Positions 1-11,853 of a stretch of DNA of 64,000 bases are shown here, in pieces. Origin of the DNA: Cenococcum geophilum 1.58. Lineage: Eukaryota; Ascomycota; Dothideomycetes; Gloniales; Gloniaceae. The notes under the pieces were generated by a model that searched no databases, was not told where the DNA came from, and saw only the letters and a list, made by a program, of their open reading frames with translations. Where the stretch lies: the NCBI GenBank assembly GCA_001692895.1, contig KV748202.1:124001-188000 (forward strand), in the 5' to 3' direction. A program made the translations under genes and the position numbers. The first letter of the stretch is position 1; each line of letters opens with the position of its first letter.

Positions 1-148
1 CTCCCTTAAAACTTCCGTATCACCGGAGCTTCCTTCTAACCTGGTGTTGTGCGATTCGAGCGATATCATGGAAACGCAAGATTTTCGTAGCTATGTGTCG
101 ATAATTGTGATTTTTTTCCGGTTAAGGCTAATACAGTGTCCTTCCTAG

Positions 149-418
149 CTCGCAATGGCTACCCTCGGCACGATGTTTGTCGGCAGCTGGGCCGCTATGG
201 GTGGATCTAAGAAGTCTGCTCAGCAGGGCCCTCCCATTAATGCAACGAGCAAGGACGAGGAAAAATTCATACAGTACGTTTATCCCCTATGAAGGCACCA
301 ACATCTGCGATGGCGGTGGAGGCTGGTTATGAAAAGCTGAGCGAAGGACGGAGGCTGATATCAGCGCAGAGATTTCTTAAAGCAGGCCGAATCAGAAGAG
401 AAGAAAGCGAAGCACTAA
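149..418 (+). CDS. atp19: Mitochondrial ATP synthase subunit K (Atp19-like), 5'-partial
   Basis: Small subunit of the mitochondrial F1Fo ATP synthase, associated with the inner membrane and dimeric enzyme in yeast. Two exons are visible, 149-273 and 370-418, joined over a 96-nt intron (donor GTACGT, acceptor GCAG). The frame reads LAMATLGTMF, then a MGGSKK turn, then PPINATSKDEEKFI and a charged tail ending KKAKH before TAA at 416-418. The LAMATLGTMF core and the acidic EEKFI..FLK tail are the conserved parts of fungal subunit K, as I remember the family. Only 57 residues are seen against about 70 in the family. The missing 12-15 N-terminal residues probably lie in an exon left of the window, because an acceptor (CTTCCTAG, ending 148) sits directly before the first codon. 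ATG at 155 is in frame but would cut into the conserved core. Converges on the Pcs1 gene. Confidence 0.8.
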
Positions 419-912
419 ATCCTATGTCCAATCAAGGAGGAAGCCGTTCAGGGTTGGGATACCAGTGTATGCCGAGTAGGGGAGGCTCTTAGAGGCGTGA
501 TGGACAGGCAGATACAGCCCACGTCTGAGTTGGGAGAGTTGTAAAACCTGTAGATACAGCGCCAATTGTACCAACAGCCACATCCATATTACCCTTCTAT
601 CACTTGGTTTGAATTTTAAAGAAATGCCATTCATTCCGAAAGCCTTGAAGTATAACAGAAATTCGCAATAGGTATGCCCATAATAACATGCGGAGGAATT
701 GGTAGCAGGAGAGGTGACCTAACCACCCGCGTTCCAAAGCAAGAAATCTAAAGTCATTCCAGGTACATGAAGCATCTAGGCCACCCAAAGGCCTTCGCTC
801 TGCTAACAGATAACAAAATACCCCTCTAAACCACTGTCCCACTCCCAGATTAACCCAATCCACCAATCCCAAGCTCACAGCCCCAGCCCAGTCCGATACT
901 CCATGGAATTAC
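419..912. other. Convergent intergenic region
   Basis: Lies between the stop of the Atp19-like gene and the stop of Pcs1, so it should hold both 3' UTRs. The open frames here are short, overlap antisense and resemble no family I know. No RNA gene or repeat is seen. Confidence 0.5.
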
Positions 913-2608
913 TTAATCCTCTTCTTCTAGAATCCTCTTGGTCATACAATCTACAACTTTTGCATAGAACTTTGCAGCATGACTTCTCCGGAAGCAGATC
1001 TCTTCTGTAAGATAATCCGGTAGAATTTCTAGGAGATCTTTATCCCTGTTCTCGTCAAGAAGAGGCGTGTAAGCGAATTCTGCGTCCTCGTACGCAGGCT
1101 TCTCGGGGTCTGGGGAAGATACCGCGAGATGGAAATGGAGAGCTAATATGATTGTTAAATCCAAGATCAAAATTGGGAAATTTCCAGGGCACTTACTACC
1201 GTTCCGTCCCGTCTGGATACAGTCGTAGACATCCTCACTGTCACCCCGCTTTACCCCTCGTACGATTAGACCCGTCAGGTCGCTGTACAGGTCTTCTTTG
1301 AGCTGTCGGATTTGTGTCTCCTTGGCCGCTTCCGCGCTGCCAGGTAAAACAACACTTCGTTGCTTGACCGCGCTACCAGGCACAGTCTTGGATTCCGGTG
1401 GTTGTGAAGAGCGGGCCGCTGCCAGTTTTGTGGAGAGTATCTTATTTTCGCTTTGGGCGGAAGTTAATGAGGCTGTTAGTGTCTTGTTCTCGGCGACGAG
1501 GCGCGCATTCGAATCTTTTAGCGCTGAAAGTTGATCGCGGAGAGAGGATGTTTCTGAGGATGCGGATTGTAGGGAGGCGATTTGTTGTTTCAAGGATTGT
1601 ATGAAATCATCTTGGGCTAAATGCTCAGAGTTAGATGGGCATGCACATTAATGAACAGGTAGGGAAAATACCTTTTTCCTTCTCATCGGTCGCTCGCTTT
1701 AGCCGGTCAAAATTCGATTCCTTTTCTTGTATGCCCACTTCTCGTACGTTCTGGTATTTGAGATTGATATTCTCGAGCTTCTTCGTCATCTCGCCAAGTC
1801 TACGGCGTAATGTTGGATCACCGCCGCCTCGTTCTGTATCCGAAGTACTCCCAGCCCTTCTGTGTGGTTGGAGTTGTTTGGATGATGATCGTGCATTACT
1901 ACCTTGTCGCGCAGCTGGTCGCGGAGGTGGTGGCATTGCGTCTGGCACTTCGGCGATTTCAATTGACTCCTCGACATGCTCTTCGACATGCTCCTCGATA
2001 TGCTCCTCGATATCCATAGGGTCAGGCGACGGCTGCGTCTCAGGAATGATCTTCTGGGGCTCAGCCGACGGGGGCCGTTTAATCGCTTTTGCAGTCTTCG
2101 CAGTCGCTTTCGGTGCAGCCTTCGTGCTCTTCGCAGCTGCACCGGCCTTCGCTGTCCTCTTTGGTTTTGGCATTTCAGCCAAACTCTCCTCTTCTATAAA
2201 CTTCCGCGGTCTGCCTCTCTTCGCACCCTTCAATTCCTTCACCGGCTCCGCTTCCTCAACCTGCTCTTCACCCTCGAAAACATCCACCTCCTCTGTATCG
2301 CTCATATTCGGCTTCTCAGCAAGCGCCTTCCTCCTCCCCACCGTCTTCTTTGCAACAGCCGCCTTTTTCGCACCTAATACACTCGCCCCACTCGCTCGAC
2401 GCGCTGCAACTTTCGTTTTCGCGACTTTCGCCATAGCAGAGCCAGCACCACCTTTTGCCCCTTTCCCTTTGCCTTTCAAGCCCGGTGCGCGGTTTTCGAC
2501 GCCTGAGTCCGGGGTGGGCATCATTTCGACGTCGTTTTCCTGGAATTCGTCCTCGGACGCTGAGTCGACTGCATAGGATACTTTATTGGGGGCGACGCGC
2601 GGAGCCAT
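913..2608 (-). CDS. pcs1: Chromosome segregation protein Csm1/Pcs1 (monopolin-type kinetochore subunit)
   Basis: Rebuilt as three exons, 2608-1672, 1616-1197 and 1142-913 (528 aa), with introns of 55 nt (GTATTT..TTTAG) and 54 nt (GTAAGT..TTAG). The second junction restores a GTLHFHL motif. The start MAPRVAPNK at 2608 is preferred over an in-frame upstream ATG at 2749 because the extra 47 residues are featureless. Residues 1-265 are Ala/Lys/Pro/Glu-rich and probably disordered, with AT-hook-like GRPRK. Residues about 268-400 form a long coiled coil, and about 418-520 the globular C-terminal Csm1/Pcs1 domain (LTGLIVRGVKR, EDVYDCIQTGRNG, LHFHL). In fission yeast Pcs1 with Mde4 clamps microtubule sites at kinetochores and acts in the nucleolus; that role is inferred by family. 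Transcribed in the same direction as the upstream chitin synthase. Confidence 0.85.
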
Positions 2609-3347
2609 GGTGTACGGTGCGCTCGATTGCAGGTTGCGGCGGGGGTTGCTGTTTTCGAGGTTGATGGGAGCGATGGACAGCGTTTGGATGTAAACAAAGG
2701 CACGGATTGAGATAGCGGCTTGGCGCAAAATACTGAGCACCTCGCCCACGCTAAAATTGCAGTGAGGGCGCGTTTACCTCGTCTGCGCAGAGGGCTGTGC
2801 ATTAGTGCTTATGGTGGGCCCACCTTTTAGCGTGGTAAGACCGACCTGCATCCACGCCGACCTCCAGGGTTTGGCATGTTCAGCCCGTCACGTAGTGAAA
2901 CCTGGAATTGTTTGTTTTCAAGTTTGTTTTCAGATGGCAATTCTAGCCTGGAAGCGCATTCCAAGCTGATAAACACCTGGAGAATTGCTAATGAAAAGTC
3001 AAAGGAATTTTAATATTATATTTCCCGCTCAGATACCACCTTCCACATCAATTTTGTTTAGAGCAAGTAGCATCGTGAGTGACATGTCTAAAACTTAGCA
3101 AGAAATATGGATTCGACTCGCGCATCTTCATGCGGAAAAGTCCCGAGCAGTAAGCCGCTCCGAGAATTCTAGAGCTGCCACAAGCCTTTTGCTCATGCGA
3201 ATGAGACCCGAAAAGCAGCCAACTTAAAATATTATACAACATGAAAATCCATGGATCTCTGATCTCATCCCTCATTCTCCGACAGCAGCTCCATATGCCA
3301 ACCATTACAAACACCTAAATCACTCCGGAAAATAGAAAACATTTCCC
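2609..3347. promoter_or_regulatory. Intergenic region: Pcs1 promoter and chitin synthase 3' UTR
   Basis: The 739 bp between the Pcs1 start and the chitin synthase stop must carry the Pcs1 promoter and the chitin synthase terminator. An in-frame ATG at 2749 lies upstream of the chosen Pcs1 start. Base composition is like the flanking genes, with no sign of RIP. No conserved element could be assigned by eye. Confidence 0.4.
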
Positions 3348-6300
3348 TCACCTCCCTAACGTACTCCCCAAACTGCTCGGCGTAAAACTACTTAACTTAC
3401 TCCCAACCCAACTTCCGCTCCACCAACTGCCCCCACCACCCCTCCCCCATCTCCTGCCTCGCCCACCGCCGAGCCCTGTCTTCTCCTTCATACGGTCCCC
3501 CCACTTCAGCCGCCCTTCCGCAACCGAATGAATGATGTTGATGACGCCAAAGGCACTGCTCCCAATAGCTCTGAACAGCGCCAAAGCAGCGACAGCCCAC
3601 AGGATAAACTTCAAATAGAAATTGCTGTTAACATCCGAACCAGAGTACGCCTCGCTAACCGTCATAGCCAAGATCGCATTCGCTACCATCCAGGTAACAA
3701 CCATGTACGTCCGCACAGCTCTGTAGTAGTCCTCCTGCGCCTGCGCCTCGCTCACCACCGGTTTGGGGACCTCGATGCGGTCGCGCAGGTTCCGCAGCGC
3801 CTCGTCATACCCGGAGTCGATGTCCAGCTGCTCCGACGGCATCTCGAGCTCGACGACATTGCCGCCGCTCTTCCCGCGCGCCGAGCCCAGATCCGTCATC
3901 GAGACGTTGTCGCCCTTGGTACCCCACGTCACGTCATGCGCATTGCAGAACGCGTACACCTGCAGCGTGCAGATGTAGCTGGGCAGCAGCGCGAAGTACT
4001 GCGCTGAGCTGGTGAACATGTGCCACGGGTCTAGGTACAGGAAGCTCATGAGGAAGTACAGGCCGATGGTCGTGGCTGTGCTGACGATCAGGTTGGTGAA
4101 GACGTTGTTGCCGATTGTTTTGGGCGATTTCGGGTTTTTGAGTTGCACGATCACGATGTAGATGCTGGCGAAGGTCGTGTAGGCCATGATGAGACAATAG
4201 ACGATCATTGAACTCAGGAACATCTTTTTGGCGCCTTGTGGTCGGTTGCCCATTGAGAGGATGAACTGCATGCAGATGAGTAGTACACATGTGTACCGTA
4301 GAATAGCGAAGATGTATTTGCCCATGTTGTGCCCGAAGGGATCGAGTTTGGGATCTGCAAGAGAGCCGGCGATGAAGTAGAAGGTGAGGTAAAAGTTCGC
4401 GAGGGAGAAGTAGGTGAAGAGGAGGGCGACAAATTGGTATACGAATTCAATGTGGAGGAGGATTTTGCGCCAAAGGGTGTGGTCGGTAGTCCATATTTGA
4501 CGAAAGTGCAGAAGAGAGTAGACAGCGGCAAAGAAGGCACCGTTCAGCCAGCGCCTTCGTTGGGATATAAACTCTGGAACAGCATCTTGAAGGACAAGGT
4601 TAGATTTGCTTTCCATTAAATACGTGGGAAAATAAGCGTTGTCCTCTTACCTGGTACGTCCGTTTCACCAGTCGCGCTCTTTACATATTTTAACACCCAT
4701 CGTTCATTTCTTTTTGCAACGAGCTCCCAACACAAAATACGATCCTCAGCCAAATACATGTTTGCGGTAAAGACATCAGCATCCTGTCCATGCAATGTCT
4801 CGCCCTTGAAATATTGGCTTAATGGGCCGTGACCCGTCGAATCGTTTTGCAGCGCGTGGTATCGATAGGCGCTCAGTGCACCAGGAAGCACGGTAATATA
4901 TCCAAAAACGGACTCTAAAGGCTTGTCGAGAATATTTGACATTTTGTACTCGAAATTCTGCGACGCGACTAGTGGATTTAGTAGGCCGAGCCATCCTTTG
5001 CCTTTTCCAGCCTTGATTTCTCCAGCTGCTCCCGCGACATTGGAGTCGGTATCAAACGCCTTCCAAAGATAATAAAGAGCCTTAGATCCAGGCTTCGTGC
5101 CGACATCAAGAAGAATACAGACGTTTGGATTAAGGGCACGGCCGAAAGCGTTGAAGAACCAACGATGTGAATTTAGCTTCTTTTGATTTTTCTCTTTGAG
5201 GCAGAAGATCATCTGGCAAGGGACAATGCCCTTCTCAGCACCCTTGAATTTCAGATCTGAGTCGAGCGAAACTTGTGTCGTGTACTCGTAAACGTGCGCC
5301 GTCACTTCGCGCTGGTTGACCAAGTTCTTGGCGATGCCGTCCTGGTAGCATCCCATCGCGGCTAAAGCGTCCAGCGTTCGAGGGTGCACTTTCTGCCGAC
5401 CATCTGAGATGATACATACGACAATTTTCTGCCAGCCATCTTTGCCCCAGGTACGCGACTTCGTGCGAGAGCAGAAGTGGGTAATGTTCCGCATGACGCC
5501 GTGCATTGTTCGAGTAAAGTCGATTTCATTTTCGTTGTACATGGTGATACAAATAAAGAGCTCTGTTTCTCTTGCTGTGCTCCCAATGTTTTGGCGCAAC
5601 TTGTATCCTCGGCTAACGAAGTCATCAGGATCACAAGTCACGGCCGTGTATCGCATATGCGTGAACTCGGTATCGTCCTTGCGTGGTAGGAAGCTGTTGA
5701 GGATGGTCGGGATTTTGCACTCCAGGATCAGCTCGCCATTGATCAGCCGGACTTCTTTCTTAGCCATTTGCGCTTGTCTTGCGCCCCTTCGGGCCTGGGC
5801 GCCTTCTGGGGCAGGCCCGTAATGTTCTGTCTTCTCATCTGTGGTGGTGTACTCTTCTGTATAAGTTGATTGCGATGCGAAGGAATCTCGTGGGAGATCA
5901 GGACGAGGTTCTTCAGTCGGGTCACCGAAGACATCGTCATCATCTATTGATATTGTAGAAGCTTCTACTGATGTCTTATTGGAGTCTCTAGACACGGGCC
6001 GGCCAGCGGCGAACAGAGGAGCCGGAGGCAGCGGTCGCTTTGGACTTCCGCCATATCTCGATGACGGCGTGCCTGGTCTAGGACTGCCATTGATATCGGC
6101 TGGCTCATATGAGACAGTTGATGCAGGTGGCCTGGGCCAGTCTGTTGAAGCTCTTGATGGAGTCCAGGACCGAGATGGGGATGTTCTTCCTGGGGATGCC
6201 GCTCGATACGGCATATACGGAGATCCCTCAGTCTGAGGCGGGGGGATTTCTGGTGCGGAGTGTATGATTGATGATGCGCGAGATAGCGGTAAGGAGTTGA

Positions 6301-6819
6301 TTGAAGGGTGATACGATCTTGTCAATGGAGTTGGTCTGCTTGAAGTGTTGAGTAAGTCTCCTGAATTCTTCTGCTCTTTGGAGGAAAAGCGAGCCTTGAG
6401 GCGAGCCTTAACGGTCTTCCTCTTGGTATTTTTAAGGAAATTCTTAGAAAAGTGGCTATGCGACGAAGTCTCTGCCTGGAGAAGGTCCATAATCGCAGCT
6501 TCAGCAGCCGCCCGTTTCCCTTTTTCTCGCAAAGAATCCATTGCATCGCCAACTTCTGCTACATTACTCTAGAGTGAAGAGAAAGGAGATGATGTAGATG
6601 AAGCATGCGCTTTCACTAAAAATCTGGGGTTACTAACGGTCTATATCCACTTTCCTCCACATGTGTCAACAAGCGCATTGTCGAGCCACTCTGTGTCTGA
6701 TGTGATGGTGTCCAGTCCTGGTGTGTCGGCAACGTGTCCTCCTCATCTACAGCAAAGTAGGATGGGGGACCTCCATATCCAGGTGGAGCATTGCTGTTTG
6801 GTGTCGATGGCCGGTCCAT
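3348..6819 (-). CDS. chsB: Class III chitin synthase
   Basis: Processive membrane glycosyltransferase making beta-1,4-linked chitin from UDP-GlcNAc at the hyphal tip plasma membrane. Three exons, 6819-6634, 6568-4651 and 4585-3348, give 1113 aa across two 65-nt introns (GTAACC..CTAG and GTAAGA..CAAG). The first exon ([17 protein letters not shown]) is read in phase 0 into SNVAEVGDA and then MDSLREKG, so starting at 6541 would lose about 71 residues. Residues 1-330 are Ser/Pro-rich. The catalytic core follows, with ITMYNE, SDGRQK, DVGTKPG (about 550-556), EDR (670-672) and QRRRW (710-714). About seven membrane segments come after QRRRW. The wording around [38 protein letters not shown] and GHNMGKYIF is that of class III (A. 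nidulans chsB, N. crassa chs-1) rather than class I or II. The symbol follows the A. nidulans name. No defect is seen. Confidence 0.92.
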
Positions 6820-7652
6820 GGCGACCGTCGTCGCAGTGGACGAAATGTAAAGTAAAAATTCGGTCCAATTGCAGCGCGCTATATCGCTTCTGTAACTGAA
6901 TAGACAATAGGGTTTCAACCTGAGAGCGACAGGTATTCTCGCGGGAGGTAGTGGCAAGGCAATGTCTCGACGGTTGAATATGCACCTGCTATGTCCGGGT
7001 GGACTGTTGGTTGGGCGCATGTTGCATGTTTAGTTGTCTGTATACCGTCGCCTATGGCAACTGCTTATCGATAACGACGCACGGTTCGCTACCTTAGAGC
7101 AATACTCACCACTATTCTCCGAGCAAAATGCACATATTACACAGGATATCAACATCTATGCGCCCTTTATTTCTGCTGGATTATTGGTGTTTACTGCACG
7201 AGAGAAATAAATAGTGTCTTCAGGAGACAGCAGGTCTCCCCACTTCTTTCCTCCACCGAAGAAACCATTTACCATTCCGAGCCTAGTTCCAACAAATTGT
7301 ATCCAGCTATGTATCGTGAATATTCAACACGTTATCTTTCTCCCTCACGAGCTTTTTATCTTGGTTCGGTTGTGGGAGATAAATTAGCAGGCTGTGCCTC
7401 AGCAGATCTCCCAGTGGCCTGCAAAATGCGCCATTTGAATTTAACCATAAAGCTTCTAGTATCAGCCAGCCCGTGAAGCTGGCACCAGCAACGAGAAGGT
7501 GCTGGTGGCACAGCTTTATCGCACAAAATATTGGCAGTTGGATTAACTCCTTATCCTCACTTATAGGCCTAGTCATTCCAATGGTGTCTTTCGGGACCGT
7601 CACAGCTACTCTCTTTTTCCTCTTTCCTCTTTCCAGCTCCCATTTGCTCACT
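6820..7652. promoter_or_regulatory. Chitin synthase upstream region
   Basis: The 5' flank of the chitin synthase gene up to the ALDH relic. It holds short open frames on both strands with no recognisable product. Composition is normal and no repeat is seen. It should contain the chitin synthase promoter and, to the right, the former promoter of the ALDH pseudogene. Confidence 0.35.
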
Positions 7653-9320
7653 ATGAATATGGGGTGTTACGAAACACCAACTACGGATATATCTGCAATA
7701 GTAGAAGAGACGCACGCTGCCTTTAAGTCTGGAAAGACTCTTCCGATGGCATTTCGCAAGGAGCAATTGAGGCAATTCTGAAAGCTGGTTGACGTACGAG
7801 GCACTAAAACTCAACGGCTTAAGGGAATGCTAACAGAATACCGAATATAGGAAAATGAGGAAGAGTTGCTAGCCTCCCTACACACCGACCTCGCGAAGCC
7901 ACTTATCGAAGCTCAGGTCATAGAGTTTGGGAGCTTCGAAAATGCAGTATAGGATTTTTCTTCACATTAGTAGTATCATAGGAGTTGGCTGCTTTTCATA
8001 GATAAAGCATGTTCGACAAGATGGACGATTTGCTAGTCCCAGAGCACCCTTATGTCCCAACTACGTGTGATGGACTCCGACTGTTCATACATAAGCAGCC
8101 GAAAGGCAGTTGTTTGGTCACTGGCGCTTGGAATTATCCCATTTTTCTACTTTGTGCACCTTTTCTAGGCGTAGTCGCAGTAGAATATACCGGCATTATG
8201 AAGCCCAGGTAAGTAACTAATCACCATTCTTAGATGGTTGATGATTTTCTTTGAATCTTAGGCAGGAAGATCATACTGACCAAGATAGTGAATTAGCTCT
8301 CGCATGCATTTACGCTCGGGAATCGATTCCAAGATACCTTGACTCTAGCTGTTACAAAGTCGTCTGCGGAGGCAGTAATCTTGTTGGACTGGATCCAAAT
8401 CCACCTCGTATTGGATCCAATGCAAAGCTATACCTCTCTAGGCAGGTATCTAGCTAATATAGGAAGACACTAAGCCTAAAGTAATTTGGACTAGAGTGGA
8501 TCTGAGGCCAAATCCACTCCACTCCAATCCAACAAGATCACTGTGCGGAGGTGTAGAAGTTGCTTCGGAACTACTCAAATATCAGTGCAGACATATTTGC
8601 TACACCGGTGGAGACGTTGTGGGAAAGATAGTAATGAGAGCTGCTGCTTAATATCTCACGCCGGTCACCCTAGAGTCAGGTGGAAAGTACCCTTTAATTA
8701 TTTTCAAGAATGCTGACATCGACAATGCGACGAGGAGAATAAGGCAAAACATTGTAATGCGGGATAGACTTGCGTTACATGTGATTATGCAATAGTGGAA
8801 GAATCTGTTGAGGAATTTCTCATCGCTCCGAAGAAGGTACAGGTTCTATATTTCTACAATTGCTAGAACTGTATATGCTAACCAATCGTAATTGAAGTTT
8901 CCCCAAAGGGCATTCAATGGAAATCCTCAATCGGGCATGTCTCGTATTATCAACACTCACCACTTTCAGTGTATTACTAGACTCCTTACCTCAATCGAAG
9001 GCAAGGTCATCTACGTAGGCAATTCGAGCGAACGTGACCTATTTATGTAACCCACAATAGTGACAGGAGTGACCATAACGGACTCGCTCGTGAGTGAAGG
9101 GCTTTCCGTGCCGATTCTTCCAGTTATAACCACATCTTCGCTTTCAGCCGCGTGCAGCCTTGTCAACGAAATTTCAGCGGATCCACTGGGCCTCTACATT
9201 ATGAGCAATGAGCAGTCAGAGATTGAGTAGGTGCTTCAGAACACACGTTCGGGTGGTATGGCTATCAACGATGTTACGGCTCAAATCAGTGCTCTTATCA
9301 ATATCAATATGACATGTTCA
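7653..9320 (+). pseudogene. Decayed ALDH3-type (fatty) aldehyde dehydrogenase
   Basis: Ordered pieces of an NAD(P)-dependent class 3 aldehyde dehydrogenase are spread over three frames: AFKSGKTLPMAFRKEQL (from about 7715), EELLASLH..LAKPLIEAQVIEFGSFENA (about 7860-7945), LFIHKQPKGSCLVTGAWNYPI (about 8070-8140), a fungal-type intron (GTAAGT..CTTAG, about 8210-8261), then YARESIPRYLD, CYTGGDVVGKIVMRAAA (about 8600-8648), LTPVTLESGGKYP, and NAG-stop-TC (about 8755-8775). There the Gln codon CAG of the catalytic NAGQTC loop has become TAG while the Cys remains. SGGMAINDV (about 9250-9280) marks the C-terminal region. The final part of the family (GESGMG onward) is absent where AT-rich transposon sequence begins. 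Stops and frameshifts make it non-functional. The CAG->TAG change fits RIP spreading from the neighbouring repeats, though drift is possible. Confidence 0.8.
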
Positions 9321-9560
9321 ATACTGAAAGATATCAAATATTGAAGATTTTTAAAGTTAAGGTGGTAAAATAAGGCAAAATGTATTAGTAAATAACTCTT
9401 GGGCCTCCCTATAATACGTATATATTTTAATTTTGTTGGGTAAACCTATAGAAAGTAAAAATTACCAAATATTAAATTAGATCTTGCAAGCCATCGCGCA
9501 CAATATCGTTAATTTTAATCATTTTTGCACCCCCCTAACCACTCTACCCTTAATTAACGC
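9321..9560. other. AT-rich junction between ALDH relic and hAT element
   Basis: AT-rich stretch with no recognised coding frame. It should hold the left end of the hAT element, but I cannot identify a terminal inverted repeat. Confidence 0.35.
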
Positions 9561-11434
9561 CATGCCTCCCTTATCTACTAATATAACTAAAGACGATAAT
9601 ATATCCTCTGCTATTTCTAAGCTTAATTTTAATCGGTTTACCTACTCTAGCGGCAATAATAACGCGTTAAGCGACTCTACACTAAATATACTAACTATAA
9701 CTACCCCAAAGTTGCCTTGTAAAAGGCGCCAGTTAGCTACTTTTATATAGTAGTTTGCCTATAATCCTCTCCCCTATAAAGCTATTCACGACGGCAAGAA
9801 TTAAAGATAGTACTACTTAATATGCGAATGGAACTCTACCTTATTAACGTTTATTTACGCCTACCTAGCTAAAAAGTACGGTATAGAGATTTAAGGTAGA
9901 GAGCTTTAAGCACAGTAATTATAAGAGGAGCGCCTCTTAAATATAATAAATAGCTTATAAGCCTCTAGACAACTTAAATGCGAAGCTTAAGAAGAGCGAA
10001 TTCTTTAAGGTACTATTAATCGCGATGCCTTTAATAAAGCTCTTGTATAGCTTATTACTCTATAAAATCTACTATATAATATAGCTACCTAGCTAGAGCT
10101 ATACGCGTTACTTATAATAGTTAATTATACTACTAAGGAGGTTATAATTAATATAACGGCAACTATACTAAAGCTAATTAAGTAATTATATATAGTATAT
10201 CGCGAGATTCTAAAAGCAAAGCTTTAAATTTTTCTCTTAAAAATCCACTTCTTAATTAATATATAGACGCTACTAAACTACTATTCCTTTTAAGCAATTA
10301 TTACCTATTTTATTAAAGCGGAAATAAGGTAGTTATAAAAGGCTTTACTTACTTTACCAGAGCTTCCCTCGCACGGTAGAAAGGACTAAGCTATTACCTT
10401 TCTTCGCGTTACTAAGAGCTATAAGATTTTAGGCAATATTAGCTATATATATAGCAATAATCACGGCTTAAACAATAAGATATATCGCTTAATTTTTACA
10501 GCCCTTTAGAAAAAAGGGCTCCCTTATTAGGACCCAGTTTACTACTAAATTTAATATAGTGGCTATATTATTAACCTTACCCTTTAGGCCTTCCTCTATC
10601 TTAAAGATAAAAAGGTAATTAATAAAGCTTTTTAGCAAGCTTAGCTTAATAAGAACTTAGTAATTAATAAGAAGCTTATATAAAAGATAAAGGAAGTATA
10701 GGCTATAGGCTAGAGAGAGATTAGTATACTTAGTAAAGTTTATAACCTTATTATATATATTTGCGCGTTAAAGGCTTACTAGAATAAGCTTAAAACCTTA
10801 GCTGGGTAATTAATTCTTTTAGATAATAATACTTAATAGAACTTATAGTATATTATACTTAAAGCCATTAAAAGTAAGTAAGTTTAAACGGTAATTAATA
10901 TATACTATTGGAATTGGTTTAAGAAAGTAAAAAACAACTACCTTTTACTAGAGGATTGGAATATTTTTAATAAAATATACGCCTTTTTAAAGCTATTTTA
11001 TAAGGTTATAATAATAAACTAAGGTAACTTCTTATTAATTAACCAGACGCTATATACTATGGATATACTTATTAAACACTATAAGTGGTTAAAGGTAAGC
11101 CTTTTAGTTATAATTAAAGCTCTACTAATTAGTAGATTTATAGGATTAATATTACTTAAATTAACGCCTCTTCTCTACTATTATTATAAGCTAGTATACT
11201 TTTAATAAATATTATAAGCTTACTAACGATACTTCTACCTATGCTGCCTTAATTCTCCTTTACCTATAACGTCGGAAAACCTATATTAAAAGGCACTGGA
11301 ATAAGAAGTGGTATAAGAAATTATTTATAGTAGTATAGAAGCTTTAGGAGGAGCAATATATATATCGCAAAGTTAAACTAAAAGTTATCTCTACTAATTG
11401 CTTTACTAGGCCTTTTAAAAATAAACTTTATATA
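9561..11434 (+). mobile_element. hAT transposase, RIP-mutated, part 1 of 2
   Basis: Degenerate plus-strand frame of a fungal hAT transposase. In order: a BED-finger-like segment (CEWNSTL..AHLAKKYGIE, about 9825-9885), the hAT catalytic-region block resembling LWTSPNHL..AIVGYF (about 10260-10310), LTLPELPSHGRKD (about 10345-10390), YKILGNI (about 10425), the insertion-domain-like LKLFYKVIIINQGNFLLINQTLYTMDIL (about 10990-11070), and a TYAALILHPRR-like block (about 11235-11270). Most stops sit where the family has Gln or Trp, as expected from C->T in CpA. The frame stops at the LTR starting at 11435 and resumes at 24641. Confidence 0.75.
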
Positions 11435-11654
11435 TATTATAAGGGATATTATTGCGGACACCTTAGGTTGCCCTTAGGATAACCCCTAGACGCCCCTTAA
11501 ATAGTCGCCGGTTATATACTAGAGGCACATACCCGTAGTATATAGTCTTTACAATCCTAAAGGCCTTACCTCCTTAAGGATTTATCTTTCTTACTAATCT
11601 ATTTTATTCCTATAATCGTGCCTTATAGCCCCCTATCTATAAAGTCCTCTTATA
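11435..11654 (+). repeat. Left LTR (220 bp) of the 13.2-kb insertion
   Basis: Direct-repeat partner of 24421-24640. It contains the shared blocks GGTTGCCCTTAGGA, CTACAATCCTAAAGGCCTTA and CCTCCTTAAGGAT, with scattered transitions between copies. Confidence 0.75.
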
Positions 11655-11853
11655 TTTAAATCCTTCCTACTCTATTAAAAAGGGCAGCTAGCTTAAGAAC
11701 TGGATTATTTATTTACATTTTTATTTATACCTATTATTTTTCCTTAAAAATCTCGCCACGACCTAAATAGAAACTCTACGAATACCTTATAGAAAGCCGT
11801 TATATTAAGGTAGAAAGGTCCTTTTAATAGTAAGAGATTACAATAATATAAAC

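Noticed and set aside
289-492. 67-codon plus-strand open frame
   Set aside because: It runs through the intron and out-of-frame over the second exon of the Atp19-like gene.
422-878. Two minus-strand open frames of 70 and 92 codons
   Set aside because: No recognisable domain, they overlap each other, and they lie in the convergent 3' flank.
1635-2576. 313-codon open frame antisense to Pcs1
   Set aside because: Low-complexity Ala/Ser/Phe mirror of the Lys/Ala-rich exon. The minus strand has splice sites and a family domain.
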